Shown: one piece after another, positions 51,161 to 59,293 of the stretch
Numbering within the stretch: the stretch's first letter is position 1
Layout of the letters: each line of letters opens with the position of its first letter
Assembly (NCBI GenBank): GCA_040755295.1
Contig: JBFMBK010000002.1
Coordinates: 62,001-126,000 of the forward strand
Direction: 5' to 3'
Length of the DNA stretch: 64,000 nucleotides
Source of the DNA: Bacillota bacterium
GTDB taxonomy: Bacteria; Bacillota; Desulfotomaculia; Desulfotomaculales; Ammonificaceae
Translations under genes and position numbers: made by a program
Notes under the pieces: generated by a model
Databases searched by the model: none
What the model was told of the DNA's origin: nothing
Seen by the model: the letters and a program-made list of their open reading frames with translations, nothing else

Positions 51161-53428
51161 TCAGTCTTCTTTTGGTCTAAACAGTTTAAGGAACCTTTCC
51201 ACCAGCCAAGGGTCGAATTGAGTCCCGGCACACCTTTTCAACTCGGCCAAGGCCTCTTCGTGAGAAATCGCTTTACGGTAAGGACGGTCTTTGGTCATGG
51301 CGTCGTAGGCGTCCGCAATGGAGAGCATACGGCACTCCAAAGGAATCTCTTCCTCCTTCAGCCCCAGGGGATATCCCTGGCCGTTCCACCACTCGTGGTG
51401 TTTCAGTATCCAGTCGGCTATAGGCGGCAGATCGGGTATCGACTGCGCGATACGGTGCCCGATCTCACAGTGCCGCTGCATCTCGGCACGTTCTTCGGAC
51501 GTTAAGGGACCGGGCTTCAGAAGAATCCGGTCGGACACCCCTACCTTCCCGATATCGTGGAAAAGTGCGAGAAGCCGCAGATCGCTCACCGCATACTCCG
51601 GAATACCGATATCAACGGCCAGACTTGCCACCAAGTGCTGCAGACGTTCCACGTGACCTTCGGTGATAAAGTCCTTGGCCTCAAGCGTCTTCATCAATGT
51701 CTGCACGATTGCGCTGCGTGCGCTTCGGCTGCGGTGCAGCTTTTCGCGGTACATATTGTTGTCGGCTTCCTTAAAGAGATCGCCCATGTTCTTATTGGGA
51801 TCGCCGCTGACAGCGAAGCCGACGGAAATGCTCAAAACAATCTCAGGGTTGTCCGCGTTATAATCCGCCACGCTGTCACGGATCCTCTGGCACGCGCTTT
51901 CAACGGAGGCTCGGTTATTATTCAAAAGCAACACCGCAAACTCGTCGCCCCCAATCCTGGCTATCATGTCCCCCTGCCGGAAGGATTTCTTAATGGCAGT
52001 GGCCGCGGCCACGAGCAGGGCGTCGCCGGCATCATGTCCAAGGGTGTCATTAACAAGTTTGAGCCCGTCGACGTCGCAAAGGATTATGCCCGTGGGAATA
52101 ACGCGGCTCCCTTCGACACGGCGCATCTCCTCCTCAAAATAGGTGCGGTTATAAAGCCCGGTAAGAGGATCATAAAGACTCAGGTTCCTGAGCTGCTCCT
52201 CCATCCTTCTGCGCTCCGTAACGTCATAAAACTGCTCGACCACCATCTGGACTTCGCCGTTTTCATCCAGTATGGGGTTGCTCCGGCAGTCCAAGTATAA
52301 ACCAAGTTCGGGAACGTATTTCTCCACGCGCTCCAGCTGCTTCGTCCGCCAGGCTCTTTCCGTGGCACACGGCCGGCACCGGTCCGTTCTTCCGATCAGT
52401 TCGTAACACCGCTTGCCCTTGACCTGCTCCGGTGTCAGCCCGAGCAGTCGGAAACCCGCCTGGTTCAGCCTGATGATCCGGTGCTCGGGATCCTGAATGC
52501 CAACCGCGTCGGGTATGGCATCAAGGACACCCTCGAGGAGAGCTTTAGCGTTTCTTAACTGGTCCTCTACCATTTTGTACTTCGTGATATCGACGAAGCT
52601 TTCGACCAAACATCTCCGACCGTCCAGCTGAACCGGAACAACGGTCTTTATGATGGGCACATGCTCCCCGTTCGCCCTTATCAACACCCGTTCGGAATGA
52701 TCCTCACTCTGACCTTGATCCGTAATAGGGCACCCTCCCTCCCCCGAAGGGCATATAAACTGCTGGCAGACGGAACCGATAATATTCTCTTCGGGAAGGC
52801 CCACCATTTCCTGACCGATTCGGTTGACGCCGGTTATACGATGGGTCTCTGCGTCAATAACAAGAACACCGCTTTGAATCGAATCCATAATGGTCTTGAG
52901 TCTGCTCCCGGCTTCCCTGAAGCTCTTCTCAAGGAGTTTGCGTTCGGTTATATCGCGGATGACGCTGCAGTTCATGTATCCCTTATCGGTCTTCAGAGAG
53001 GTGACCAGTGTCTGAATGGCGACCCGCTTCCCGGAACGGCTGCGGATGTATCGCTCGTGAAACTTTCCTGATTTGGCCGCATACCCGGTTTTATGGAACT
53101 CAAGGGTCAACGCCTTAAGTTCCTCATAAACCGCGGGGGTTTTTTTCTCTTCCTCCATCAAGAGAAACTCGACCTCGTAAATGGGTCGGCCGTACACTTC
53201 GGCTCGACTGTAACCTGTAATCTGTTCCAATCCGGGGTTCCATTCTATTACATTACCGAGCTCGTTAACCAGAGCAATGCCATCTCCCGAGTTTTGCACA
53301 ATGCTCCGAAACTTTTGCTCGTTCTCTGTAAGCGCCTTTTCCGCCTGTTCGAGTTCGGCAACCCGCCGCCGCAATTCAGATATATCATCCAGCAGCTGGG
53401 CTTTGGTTTTATCCCCGTTCTTTTTCAT
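51161..53428 (-). CDS. Multi-PAS GGDEF and HD-GYP cyclic-di-GMP protein
   Basis: A 755-aa cytoplasmic sensor. After a coiled N-terminal segment, three PAS domains (about 35-155, 165-285, 290-410) have PAS/PAC features (SIVQNSGDGIALVNELGNVI, GVLVIDAETHRITGVNRIGQ, AIPDAVGIQDPEHRIIRLNQ). GGDEF (about 415-580) has the intact IARIGGDEFAVLLL. HD-GYP (about 590-750) has LFHDIGKVGVSDRILLKPG, HRIAQSIPDLPPIADWILKH, and HHEWWNGQGYPLGL, with N instead of the usual D before GQGYP. It can in principle make and degrade c-di-GMP. AGGAG precedes the ATG. Confidence 0.95.
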   Translation of the reverse strand: MKKNGDKTKAQLLDDISELRRRVAELEQAEKALTENEQKFRSIVQNSGDGIALVNELGNVIEWNPGLEQITGYSRAEVYGRPIYEVEFLLMEEEKKTPAVYEELKALTLEFHKTGYAAKSGKFHERYIRSRSGKRVAIQTLVTSLKTDKGYMNCSVIRDITERKLLEKSFREAGSRLKTIMDSIQSGVLVIDAETHRITGVNRIGQEMVGLPEENIIGSVCQQFICPSGEGGCPITDQGQSEDHSERVLIRANGEHVPIIKTVVPVQLDGRRCLVESFVDITKYKMVEDQLRNAKALLEGVLDAIPDAVGIQDPEHRIIRLNQAGFRLLGLTPEQVKGKRCYELIGRTDRCRPCATERAWRTKQLERVEKYVPELGLYLDCRSNPILDENGEVQMVVEQFYDVTERRRMEEQLRNLSLYDPLTGLYNRTYFEEEMRRVEGSRVIPTGIILCDVDGLKLVNDTLGHDAGDALLVAAATAIKKSFRQGDMIARIGGDEFAVLLLNNNRASVESACQRIRDSVADYNADNPEIVLSISVGFAVSGDPNKNMGDLFKEADNNMYREKLHRSRSARSAIVQTLMKTLEAKDFITEGHVERLQHLVASLAVDIGIPEYAVSDLRLLALFHDIGKVGVSDRILLKPGPLTSEERAEMQRHCEIGHRIAQSIPDLPPIADWILKHHEWWNGQGYPLGLKEEEIPLECRMLSIADAYDAMTKDRPYRKAISHEEALAELKRCAGTQFDPWLVERFLKLFRPKED

Positions 53429-53529
53429 CTTCCAGATCTCCTAAACGGTATATAAGTGGATAATATATTGAAACCATACGGTTTACCTGCAGTGCGTCTC
53501 CCGGCAGAGAATCCGGTCCTACATCATTA

Positions 53530-54978
53530 TCATCGGATCGAACCTTCGACAACTTTCCCCTTATTTCCCGCAGTTGTTTCCTGGCGCATTGTGTTAAAAA
53601 GGGCGTGGACCGCTTCCGTCTTGTCCTGGCCTTTCGTTCTTCCACGCGCGGCGCTCGGGCTAAGCGCCACTGGAACCGTGCGCAGCAATACCCTTAAATC
53701 AAGAATCAGCGAATAATTACGGATGTAATAAAGATCGTAGCGCAGCTTGTCCTCCCATGAGGTGGTATAACGACCGTAAACCTGCGCCACTCCCGTCAAA
53801 CCCGGTTTCACCACATGACGATACCGGTATGCCGGGTGAGCACGCTGGAACTCGTCCACAAAAACCGGCCGTTCCGGCCGGGGGCCGACCAGGCTCATAT
53901 CACCTTTGAGAACGCTGAATAACTGGGGGAGTTCGTCAATTCTAGTAGATCGGAGGAATTTTCCGGCCCATGTCACCCTGCCGTCGTCCGCTTTTGCCAG
54001 CACGGGTCCGGTGTCTTTCTCCGCGTTATCGACCATTGTCCGCAACTTCGGCAGATTAAAAACGCGTCCGCGATAACCCACCCGTTCCTGCACGTAGAAT
54101 ACAGGGCCCGGTGAAGATAACCGGACGGAAAGTGCCGCAATTATCACAATAGGAAGCGTGACAACCAAAATCATAAACGTAACGATAACATCCAGCGCCC
54201 TCTTTACCGCAGCCTGAACGTAGGATAGACTGATATCCTCCACCTGCAGCACGGGAAGGTCGTCCAGCTGTTCAACCCTTGCTCCGGTAAGCATCACCTC
54301 GTAAAGCTCCGGCACCAGATAGACCTCGCGTCCCGCTTCAAGACAAAGCGCCACTACAGTGGCTTTGTTTTCCGGGGTGGCGCCCGGGCTTACAATCACG
54401 CCATCCACTTCCGGGAGTTGCTCTTTCAGCGTTGCCATATCCCACGGCGCCACCACTCCCTGGATTCTGAAGAGGCCCCGCGGAAGATCCAAAAGCTTTT
54501 CAAGGAAGGGGCAAGCCGTTTCCTCGCTCCCGATCACCAGGAGTTGCCGCTGCCCGTGAATGACGCGGGCAGCATGCCAGCAAATGCCACGCCAGACCAA
54601 TAAACCGCAAAACTGTCCGAGAACACCGAAGAGTAAAACGCTCCGGGGAAAAGCGAATCCCCGTATCCAGAAAGCGATGGCTGCCGTCGCCAGCCCTGTA
54701 ATAAGAACAGCCGGAAGTAAAGCCCGCATTACCGGCACCAACCCGCCGAGTTGTTGCTCGTACAAACCCAGCCCGGCGAAAAGCATAAGAGCGGTAAGGC
54801 TCACCCAGGGCAGCGTACTTACCAGCGCCTCGTAGTTAGAAGACGGCTGGCTTCCGGCAAACCGGAGGTAAAAAGCCATGATCAGCGCTAGATTCAGGAC
54901 AACCATATCGCCCGTAGCCAAGAGCCACGCCGGTAAACGCCTCAAGGATTTCTTGCTCATTGACACCAAACCTAACAT
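53530..54978 (-). CDS. Polyprenyl-phosphate sugar-1-phosphate transferase (exopolysaccharide initiation)
   Basis: The 482-aa protein initiates repeat-unit assembly by moving a sugar phosphate onto undecaprenyl phosphate. It has four or five N-terminal helices (about 15-130), a CoA-binding-like soluble region (about 130-255), one long helix (VTFMILVVTLPIVIIAALSV) and the bacterial sugar transferase core: RLSSPGPVFYVQERVG, FNLPKLRTMV, TRIDELPQLFSVLKGDMSLVG (key: DELPQ and KGDMS), RPERPVFVDEF, VKPGLTGVAQVYGR. The last 45 residues are a basic low-complexity tail. Start ATG at 54978 or 54960. The neighbouring GT4 gene fits the same pathway. Confidence 0.92.
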   Translation of the reverse strand: MLGLVSMSKKSLRRLPAWLLATGDMVVLNLALIMAFYLRFAGSQPSSNYEALVSTLPWVSLTALMLFAGLGLYEQQLGGLVPVMRALLPAVLITGLATAAIAFWIRGFAFPRSVLLFGVLGQFCGLLVWRGICWHAARVIHGQRQLLVIGSEETACPFLEKLLDLPRGLFRIQGVVAPWDMATLKEQLPEVDGVIVSPGATPENKATVVALCLEAGREVYLVPELYEVMLTGARVEQLDDLPVLQVEDISLSYVQAAVKRALDVIVTFMILVVTLPIVIIAALSVRLSSPGPVFYVQERVGYRGRVFNLPKLRTMVDNAEKDTGPVLAKADDGRVTWAGKFLRSTRIDELPQLFSVLKGDMSLVGPRPERPVFVDEFQRAHPAYRYRHVVKPGLTGVAQVYGRYTTSWEDKLRYDLYYIRNYSLILDLRVLLRTVPVALSPSAARGRTKGQDKTEAVHALFNTMRQETTAGNKGKVVEGSIR

Positions 54979-55241
54979 ATTTGATGGAAAAATCCTTCGT
55001 TAACTAATACAACACTATTTGATATTTTTCATCTGTCTGCAAGTAATTTCGATATTCGTACCGGTTTTCCTCCCGAAAGGATTGTTGTATGAAATAAATC
55101 ACATATTTTGTTTTTTAGTTCTACATGACAGCTAATACTGGACCGTCCGGCAGAAATGCCGTCGTCCCTTTTTAATTAACCCCGGGTTTCTTTAAAGACC
55201 GCGAAAAATGACATGTAAGGGACATCGGATAGAGGTCGGGA
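54979..55241. other. AT-rich spacer with a GC hairpin
   Basis: Mostly AT-rich leader of the sugar transferase gene. A GC-rich segment (GGAC...CGGC-agaaat-GCCG...GTCC then TTTTT, 55139-55174) resembles a plus-strand terminator with no plus-strand gene upstream. Confidence 0.4.
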
Positions 55242-56390
55242 TTAGAATCTAAGGGCGCTGCCTTGTAAGTAACGCCTGTATACTCCGGCCATTTTCGGAC
55301 GAACCCGTTCCAATCCGTAAGCTTGAACCTGCTGCCTTCCCTTTGTACCGAGCCGGAGCGCCAGCTTCTTGTCGCTCAGCAATTTCAAAAGTGCCCTAGC
55401 GGTACCTGCCGCGTCCCCAACCCCTACGAGGTAGCCCGTTCCGCCGTCGGCAATCAGATCTCGGCATCCCCGAACGTCCGTTGCCACCACTGGTTTTCCC
55501 GCCGCCATCGCCTCGAGGATCACCCTCGGTAAACCTTCCCTTTTCGAGGTTAACAACACCGCGTCCGCCACCGCCATTATCCTCTCTATGTCGGGGCGGA
55601 ATCCTAAAAATTGAATATTGCTGAGCAGCCCGAGCGATCCCGTAAGCCTCTCAACCGCCTCTCGCCGTTCCCCGTCTCCCGCCAGTAGCAAAACCGCATC
55701 CGGCATTGCCGCGACGACCTGCCGCCAGGCCCGTACCGCCTGGGTGTGATTCTTAACCCTGCTGAATTCGGCTGCCATTACCGCCACCGGCATGTCCGCC
55801 TTTAAACCGAGGTCTTTAAGTATTTCCGGTCTTTTAGCCTGCGATATCGGAAAAGAATCAAGCGGTACCCCCACTCCCGGTACTAGAAAGGACTCTCCGC
55901 GCAGCGGCAGCCTGCGGGCCCTTGCAAAGTCCTCCTCGTTCAGGACGACCAGCCCGTCGGTCCAGCGAGCCGCCAGCCACTCCAGGGGATAGTAGACCAG
56001 CCAGTTCCTAGCCGGCGCCCCACTAAAAAAATGAAAGCCGTGTGCCGTGTACAGCACAGGCCTGAATGAACAAATCCTTGCCGCCAGGCGTGTGATAAAA
56101 GAGGCCACCGGGGTATGGACGTGTATAAGAACGTAAGACCGGGTCCTTATCAGCCGGACCAGTTGCAGGAGCGCCCTTACGTTTCTACGGGAAAACGGCC
56201 GCCGTCCGAATGGAATATCGTGCAGTCTTACCCCGAGGGGTGTAAAGGCCTCAGTCTCCCCGCCGGGGCTGCAGGCCGCTTCCACCTCATAACCCCATTC
56301 CTGCAGTAGCCTGAAGTAAGGCGTATGAAACGCCAGAAGGTGGCGCGCAACTGTCGCTATGAATAAGACCTTCGGAGAATCCTCAGACAC
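55242..56390 (-). CDS. GT4 family glycosyltransferase
   Basis: A 382-aa GT-B enzyme. N-terminal half: VLFIATVARHLLAFHTPYFR, SYVLIHVHTPVASFITRL, YTAHGFHFFSGAP. C-terminal half: the nucleotide-sugar site VLLTSKREGLPRVILEAMAAG (key: KREGLP..ILEAMA) then KPVVATDVRGCRDLI. This matches GT4 glycosyltransferases used in capsule or exopolysaccharide assembly (WfaQ/Bps-like). GTG start after GGAGGATTAAAC. Substrate unknown. It is separated from the sugar transferase gene by 263 bp. Confidence 0.93.
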   Translation of the reverse strand: MSEDSPKVLFIATVARHLLAFHTPYFRLLQEWGYEVEAACSPGGETEAFTPLGVRLHDIPFGRRPFSRRNVRALLQLVRLIRTRSYVLIHVHTPVASFITRLAARICSFRPVLYTAHGFHFFSGAPARNWLVYYPLEWLAARWTDGLVVLNEEDFARARRLPLRGESFLVPGVGVPLDSFPISQAKRPEILKDLGLKADMPVAVMAAEFSRVKNHTQAVRAWRQVVAAMPDAVLLLAGDGERREAVERLTGSLGLLSNIQFLGFRPDIERIMAVADAVLLTSKREGLPRVILEAMAAGKPVVATDVRGCRDLIADGGTGYLVGVGDAAGTARALLKLLSDKKLALRLGTKGRQQVQAYGLERVRPKMAGVYRRYLQGSALRF

Positions 56391-56471
56391 GTTTAATCCT
56401 CCGGAAATGAGTATGGACTACCCTGATAATGGGTTCGGCGTCCGAGGTGACTTCACGTATCATTTTCTGTT

Positions 56472-57296
56472 TCAGGAAGTCACCCATTCCAAGGATGCCC
56501 GCTTACGGATAATACCGGCGTCGTACCCGCGCCTCAACAGATCATCCACCGCGCGTCGGCCCCGTTCCCCGAGATCCAGCGTCCAGGCGTTCACGTACAT
56601 GCCGACAAAACGGTCCGCTTCCGCCTTCTCCAGACCTCTGGCATAAGATAGCGCATGTTTCAAACTTTCCTCCCTGAAGTCAAGCGCCCAAGCTATCGCC
56701 TTCCGCAGCAACTCGTTTATTTCAACCGCCCGCTCCGTATGGCGCCGGTGCAAGACATTGCCGCCGAGGGGCAGCGGGAGTCCGTTTTCTTCCTTCCACC
56801 ACTCCCCGAGATCTATAACCTTCCTCAATCCTTCACGGAGATACGTAAGCTGGCCCTCATGGATTAAAAGACCGCCTTCCACTTCCCCGGCGCCGACCGC
56901 CTCTCCGATCCGGTCAAACGGCATAACCGTTGTTTTCATCGCCGGCCGCCATAGTTTCAAGGCCAGATACGCCGTGGTCATCTCTCCCGGCACCGCTACG
57001 GCCGCGGGTTCGAACCCCTCCGGCGCGTCCGCACGCACCACCACCAGAGGTCCGTAACCGTCTCCCACACTTGCCCCGCAGGGAAGGAGCAGGTATTTGT
57101 CCTCAACATATGGATAGGCATGCAGGGAAATCGCCGAGATATCGTAGACCCCTTGGAGCGCCGCCCGGTTCAGCGTTTCAATGTCCCTTAATACATGGGT
57201 GAAAGAGTACCCGCCCGTGTTAATTTTATCCTGAGCCAGGGCGGTAAACATAAAGGCGTCGTCTGCATCCGGACTGTGCGCCAGCGTAAGTTTCAC
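56472..57296 (-). CDS. mqnD: MqnD-like menaquinone biosynthesis enzyme (futalosine pathway)
   Basis: A 274-aa protein of the MqnA/MqnD periplasmic-binding-fold family. It starts V-K-L-T-L-A-H-S-P-D-A-D-D-A-F-M-F and continues with VYDISAISLHAYPYV, YLLLPCGASVGDGYGPLVVV, PGEMTTAYLALKLW and ENGLPLPLGGNVLHRR, the pattern I expect for 1,4-dihydroxy-6-naphthoate synthase or close relatives. GTG at 57296 follows GAGGAG by eight bases; the frame extends nine codons further. Product: a step of menaquinone synthesis, matching the need of QmoABC. Leader-element copy C is directly upstream. Confidence 0.82.
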   Translation of the reverse strand: MKLTLAHSPDADDAFMFTALAQDKINTGGYSFTHVLRDIETLNRAALQGVYDISAISLHAYPYVEDKYLLLPCGASVGDGYGPLVVVRADAPEGFEPAAVAVPGEMTTAYLALKLWRPAMKTTVMPFDRIGEAVGAGEVEGGLLIHEGQLTYLREGLRKVIDLGEWWKEENGLPLPLGGNVLHRRHTERAVEINELLRKAIAWALDFREESLKHALSYARGLEKAEADRFVGMYVNAWTLDLGERGRRAVDDLLRRGYDAGIIRKRASLEWVTS

Positions 57297-57321
57297 AAAA
57301 ATCACTCCTCTGAAAATAAGC

Positions 57322-57391
57322 ATTCTTTTGTAGGGCGCTACGTAAGCTGCGTATAGCTGTTGTCAGCCCGGCAGGACCGGGTTCTCACGTA
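57322..57391 (-). repeat. Dispersed leader element, copy C (3' block)
   Basis: Minus strand: CGTGAGAACCCGG...CCGGGCTGACAACAGC...CGCAGCTTACGTAGCGCCC...ACAAAAGAAT. It ends 25 bp before the GTG of the mqnD-like gene. Confidence 0.75.
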
Positions 57392-57436
57392 TTTGAGTGG
57401 TGGAACGTGAGAGGTTAGAGGTGAGATGCTTGTGGA

Positions 57437-57456
57437 AATTCGCTTATAAGCGAATT
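57437..57456. promoter_or_regulatory. 20-bp perfect palindrome
   Basis: AATTCGCTTATAAGCGAATT, fully self-complementary, upstream of the mqnD-like gene and its leader element (about 140 bp before the start codon). It resembles a dimeric regulator binding site; the regulator is unknown. Confidence 0.5.
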
Positions 57457-57645
57457 CTTTCGAGAATCCCTCTTCCAACTTCCCGCGTCTCGCTTCCCAA
57501 TTGTCCGGCCAGTCCGTTCCAGGCTTTCGTGCTCTACTTGCTTCTCCTCGCACTCCGTTTTACGCTGCGTTCGTGTGCCGCCATTCTCCCCATTGTCATT
57601 CTTCAGTTGGAGCCCGCCCCCGGCCGCATGGCAACTCTTCTCCGT

Positions 57646-57692
57646 CGTAATTAAACTTTTAACGTAATTAAACTTTGTAAAATTTAATTACG
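57646..57692. repeat. AT-rich direct and inverted repeats
   Basis: CGTAATTAAACTTT occurs twice (57646 and 57663). The second copy pairs with TTTAATTACG (57683-57692) in a perfect 10-bp stem, followed on the plus strand by CCTTTTTAG. It could be a terminator or a regulator site. Confidence 0.5.
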
Positions 57693-57839
57693 CCTTTTTA
57701 GGGCAGACCGTAATTGCGAAAGTACTGGTTTTCAACTTTGGACGTCTTTCCCGTTTAACGGCGGAACCGTTCAGGTAATCCATTATACCATAGGGCAGGC
57801 TTCCCTCACCCCGGATTCGGGAGAAACGTCCTTAAGCAA

Positions 57840-58637
57840 TTACCTCATTACCAGGAAAAGACAGCCGAAAAGGACCGGCTGGTGAACGATATAAATGAAA
57901 AGGGAGTAACGGCCTAATAGCGCAAGCATCCGTACCGGAAAAAATAGTACTCTGCCGCACCTCATTTCCGGCCCGGCCGGGGTACTTACGGGAACGGATA
58001 AAGGGAGACGGTCGTATGCCCGGCGTCCGTTCCCGCGGTAAAAGATGCAGCCGGCTGATATCCCCAGCAGCACCAGCCCGAACCAGGGGAAAAAGGGGAC
58101 ATAGTCCAGCATGAACAGACCCGAAGGAGTGATGCCGAGCCATAGCAGCCACGGACCATCAGCCGTCATCCGTGTGAAAACGCTTCCCATGCCCAGGCAG
58201 AACGCACCCGGTAAAATATTATACAACCCCCAACGTATAAAGGGGTATGCACAAATCACCGAAATACCAATGAAATGAAGGATACCGAATACAATCATGC
58301 CTGTCTCGAAAAGCTGCCCGGTGATTACGGTAGCGATAAACCCCAACCCCAAAAGCTTAAGCCCCCTGACCAAATAGCCCGTAAACCGGATACGGCCCCG
58401 TCGTACGTAGCTCAGCCATAATGACACCCCGACGAGAAAAATAAATGCAGTTACCGTGGCCTTCTGGAACAGCGCCCATAATCCTAAGGTCACATCCTTC
58501 TTATAAAGACCGAAATAATTCAGATCCCACGCAAGGTGATAAACCACCATCATCACGATTGCGCTCCCGCGCATCGCGTCGATTTCCCATAAACGCCCGC
58601 TTGCTCTCCCGGCGAACCTTCTTCCCATATTCATCAA
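57840..58637 (-). CDS. DUF1624 / HGSNAT-like membrane acyltransferase
   Basis: A 265-aa protein with about seven membrane helices. The N-terminal hallmark RLWEIDAMRGSAIVMMVVYHLAWDL (key: EIDAMRG and YHLAWD) identifies the DUF1624 or heparan-alpha-glucosaminide N-acetyltransferase-like family, which move acetyl groups across membranes to glycans. The end YSLFIYIVHQPVLFGCLFLV has the conserved histidine segment. TTG start at 58637, or ATG three bases on. It may modify a cell-surface glycan; substrate unknown. Confidence 0.88.
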   Translation of the reverse strand: MMNMGRRFAGRASGRLWEIDAMRGSAIVMMVVYHLAWDLNYFGLYKKDVTLGLWALFQKATVTAFIFLVGVSLWLSYVRRGRIRFTGYLVRGLKLLGLGFIATVITGQLFETGMIVFGILHFIGISVICAYPFIRWGLYNILPGAFCLGMGSVFTRMTADGPWLLWLGITPSGLFMLDYVPFFPWFGLVLLGISAGCIFYRGNGRRAYDRLPLSVPVSTPAGPEMRCGRVLFFPVRMLALLGRYSLFIYIVHQPVLFGCLFLVMR

Positions 58638-58740
58638 ACCCTAAATAATCATACCGGTCACAGCTTTTCCCCGCAAGTCTAACCACGCAATAACGGTGCC
58701 GCGTCATTCCTTTTTTCAACCACCTAAAACCTCTATGAGA

Positions 58741-58768
58741 AAAAACAAAAAGGCCGCTTTGCGCGGCC
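58741..58768 (-). terminator. Intrinsic terminator after the 39-aa gene (minus strand)
   Basis: GGCCGC / GCGGCC stem with a 5-base loop, then TTTTTGTTTTT on the minus strand. It lies 20 bp after the stop of the 39-aa gene and 100 bp before the DUF1624 gene. Confidence 0.85.
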
Positions 58769-58787
58769 GTTTCCAAAATCTTGGATC

Positions 58788-58907
58788 TTAGGCGTCGAAC
58801 TTGATAACAATAGGATTTTTATCCTCGGCTAACTTCTCCGGTAGTTCCTCGGAAGGCAAAAAACGGTACTCTACCTCTTCTCCCTCGATCCAGGTGACAA
58901 GGTACAT
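58788..58907 (-). CDS. 39-aa acidic small protein of unknown function
   Basis: A short frame with GAGGAGG ten bases before the ATG and its own terminator downstream, so it looks like a real monocistronic gene. The product begins M-Y-L-V-T-W-I-E-G-E-E and contains RFLPSEELPEKLAED and NPIVIKFDA; it is acidic with no signal peptide or cysteine. The leader-element copy D ends 22 bp before its start. I do not recognise a family. Confidence 0.7.
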   Translation of the reverse strand: MYLVTWIEGEEVEYRFLPSEELPEKLAEDKNPIVIKFDA

Positions 58908-59293
58908 CTACCTTCCTCCTCTGAAAACACGTTCTTCCTTGGTGGGTCGCGGCGATGAGCTTCGCTTTACTTCGTCCGGCTCACCGGGCCGGGTCCTCAC
59001 CCGGCACTCAGTTTCACCTGTGATAGTTATGATTTAAGATGAGCCTACTTGAAGGCTGAACGCTCCGGCCCGACCTTGCCAATCTTACATGCTCTGGTCA
59101 CTTCCTACGTTTTTCGTTCACGTTACACTTCTGCAGCTAAACAACACGCTTACGCGTTTAGAATTTCATCCTCCGCGATGCCGCCGAATGCGGCATGTGG
59201 AATCCCGCAAAAGATATCCTGTACTTTGTATACAGTATCCTTGAATATTTTAACAGGCTTGAACACAAACAGCAATGGTTAATTAATAATTAT
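58908..59293. other. 385-bp spacer dominated by leader element copy D
   Basis: Copy D covers 58930-59198. The rest up to the gatD stop (59294) is AT-rich. A plus-strand frame through the element (59049-59282) is treated as a shadow. Confidence 0.5.
58930..59198 (-). repeat. Dispersed leader element, copy D (longest)
   Basis: Minus strand: 5' hairpin ATGCCGC-attcg-GCGGCAT (different bases, same structure as copy A), CGTAAGCGTGTTGTTTAGC, TGTAACGTGAACG, then a unique middle with ACTGAGTGCCGG (also in copy E), then the 3' block GGTGAGGACCCGG...GCGAAGCTCATCGCCGCG...CACCAAGGAAG. It ends 22 bp before the ATG of the 39-aa gene. Confidence 0.8.

Larger units (their letters stand above)
57392..57839. 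other. 450-bp remainder of the mqnD-DUF1624 spacer
   Basis: Contains the 20-bp palindrome at 57437-57456, pyrimidine-rich sequence with no coding look (57470-57640), and an AT-rich repeat cluster (57646-57692). No gene is supported. Confidence 0.5.

Noticed and set aside
59049-59282. 77-codon plus-strand frame through leader element copy D
   Set aside because: It follows the repeat, which is conserved as structure on the other strand; copy A does not keep the frame.
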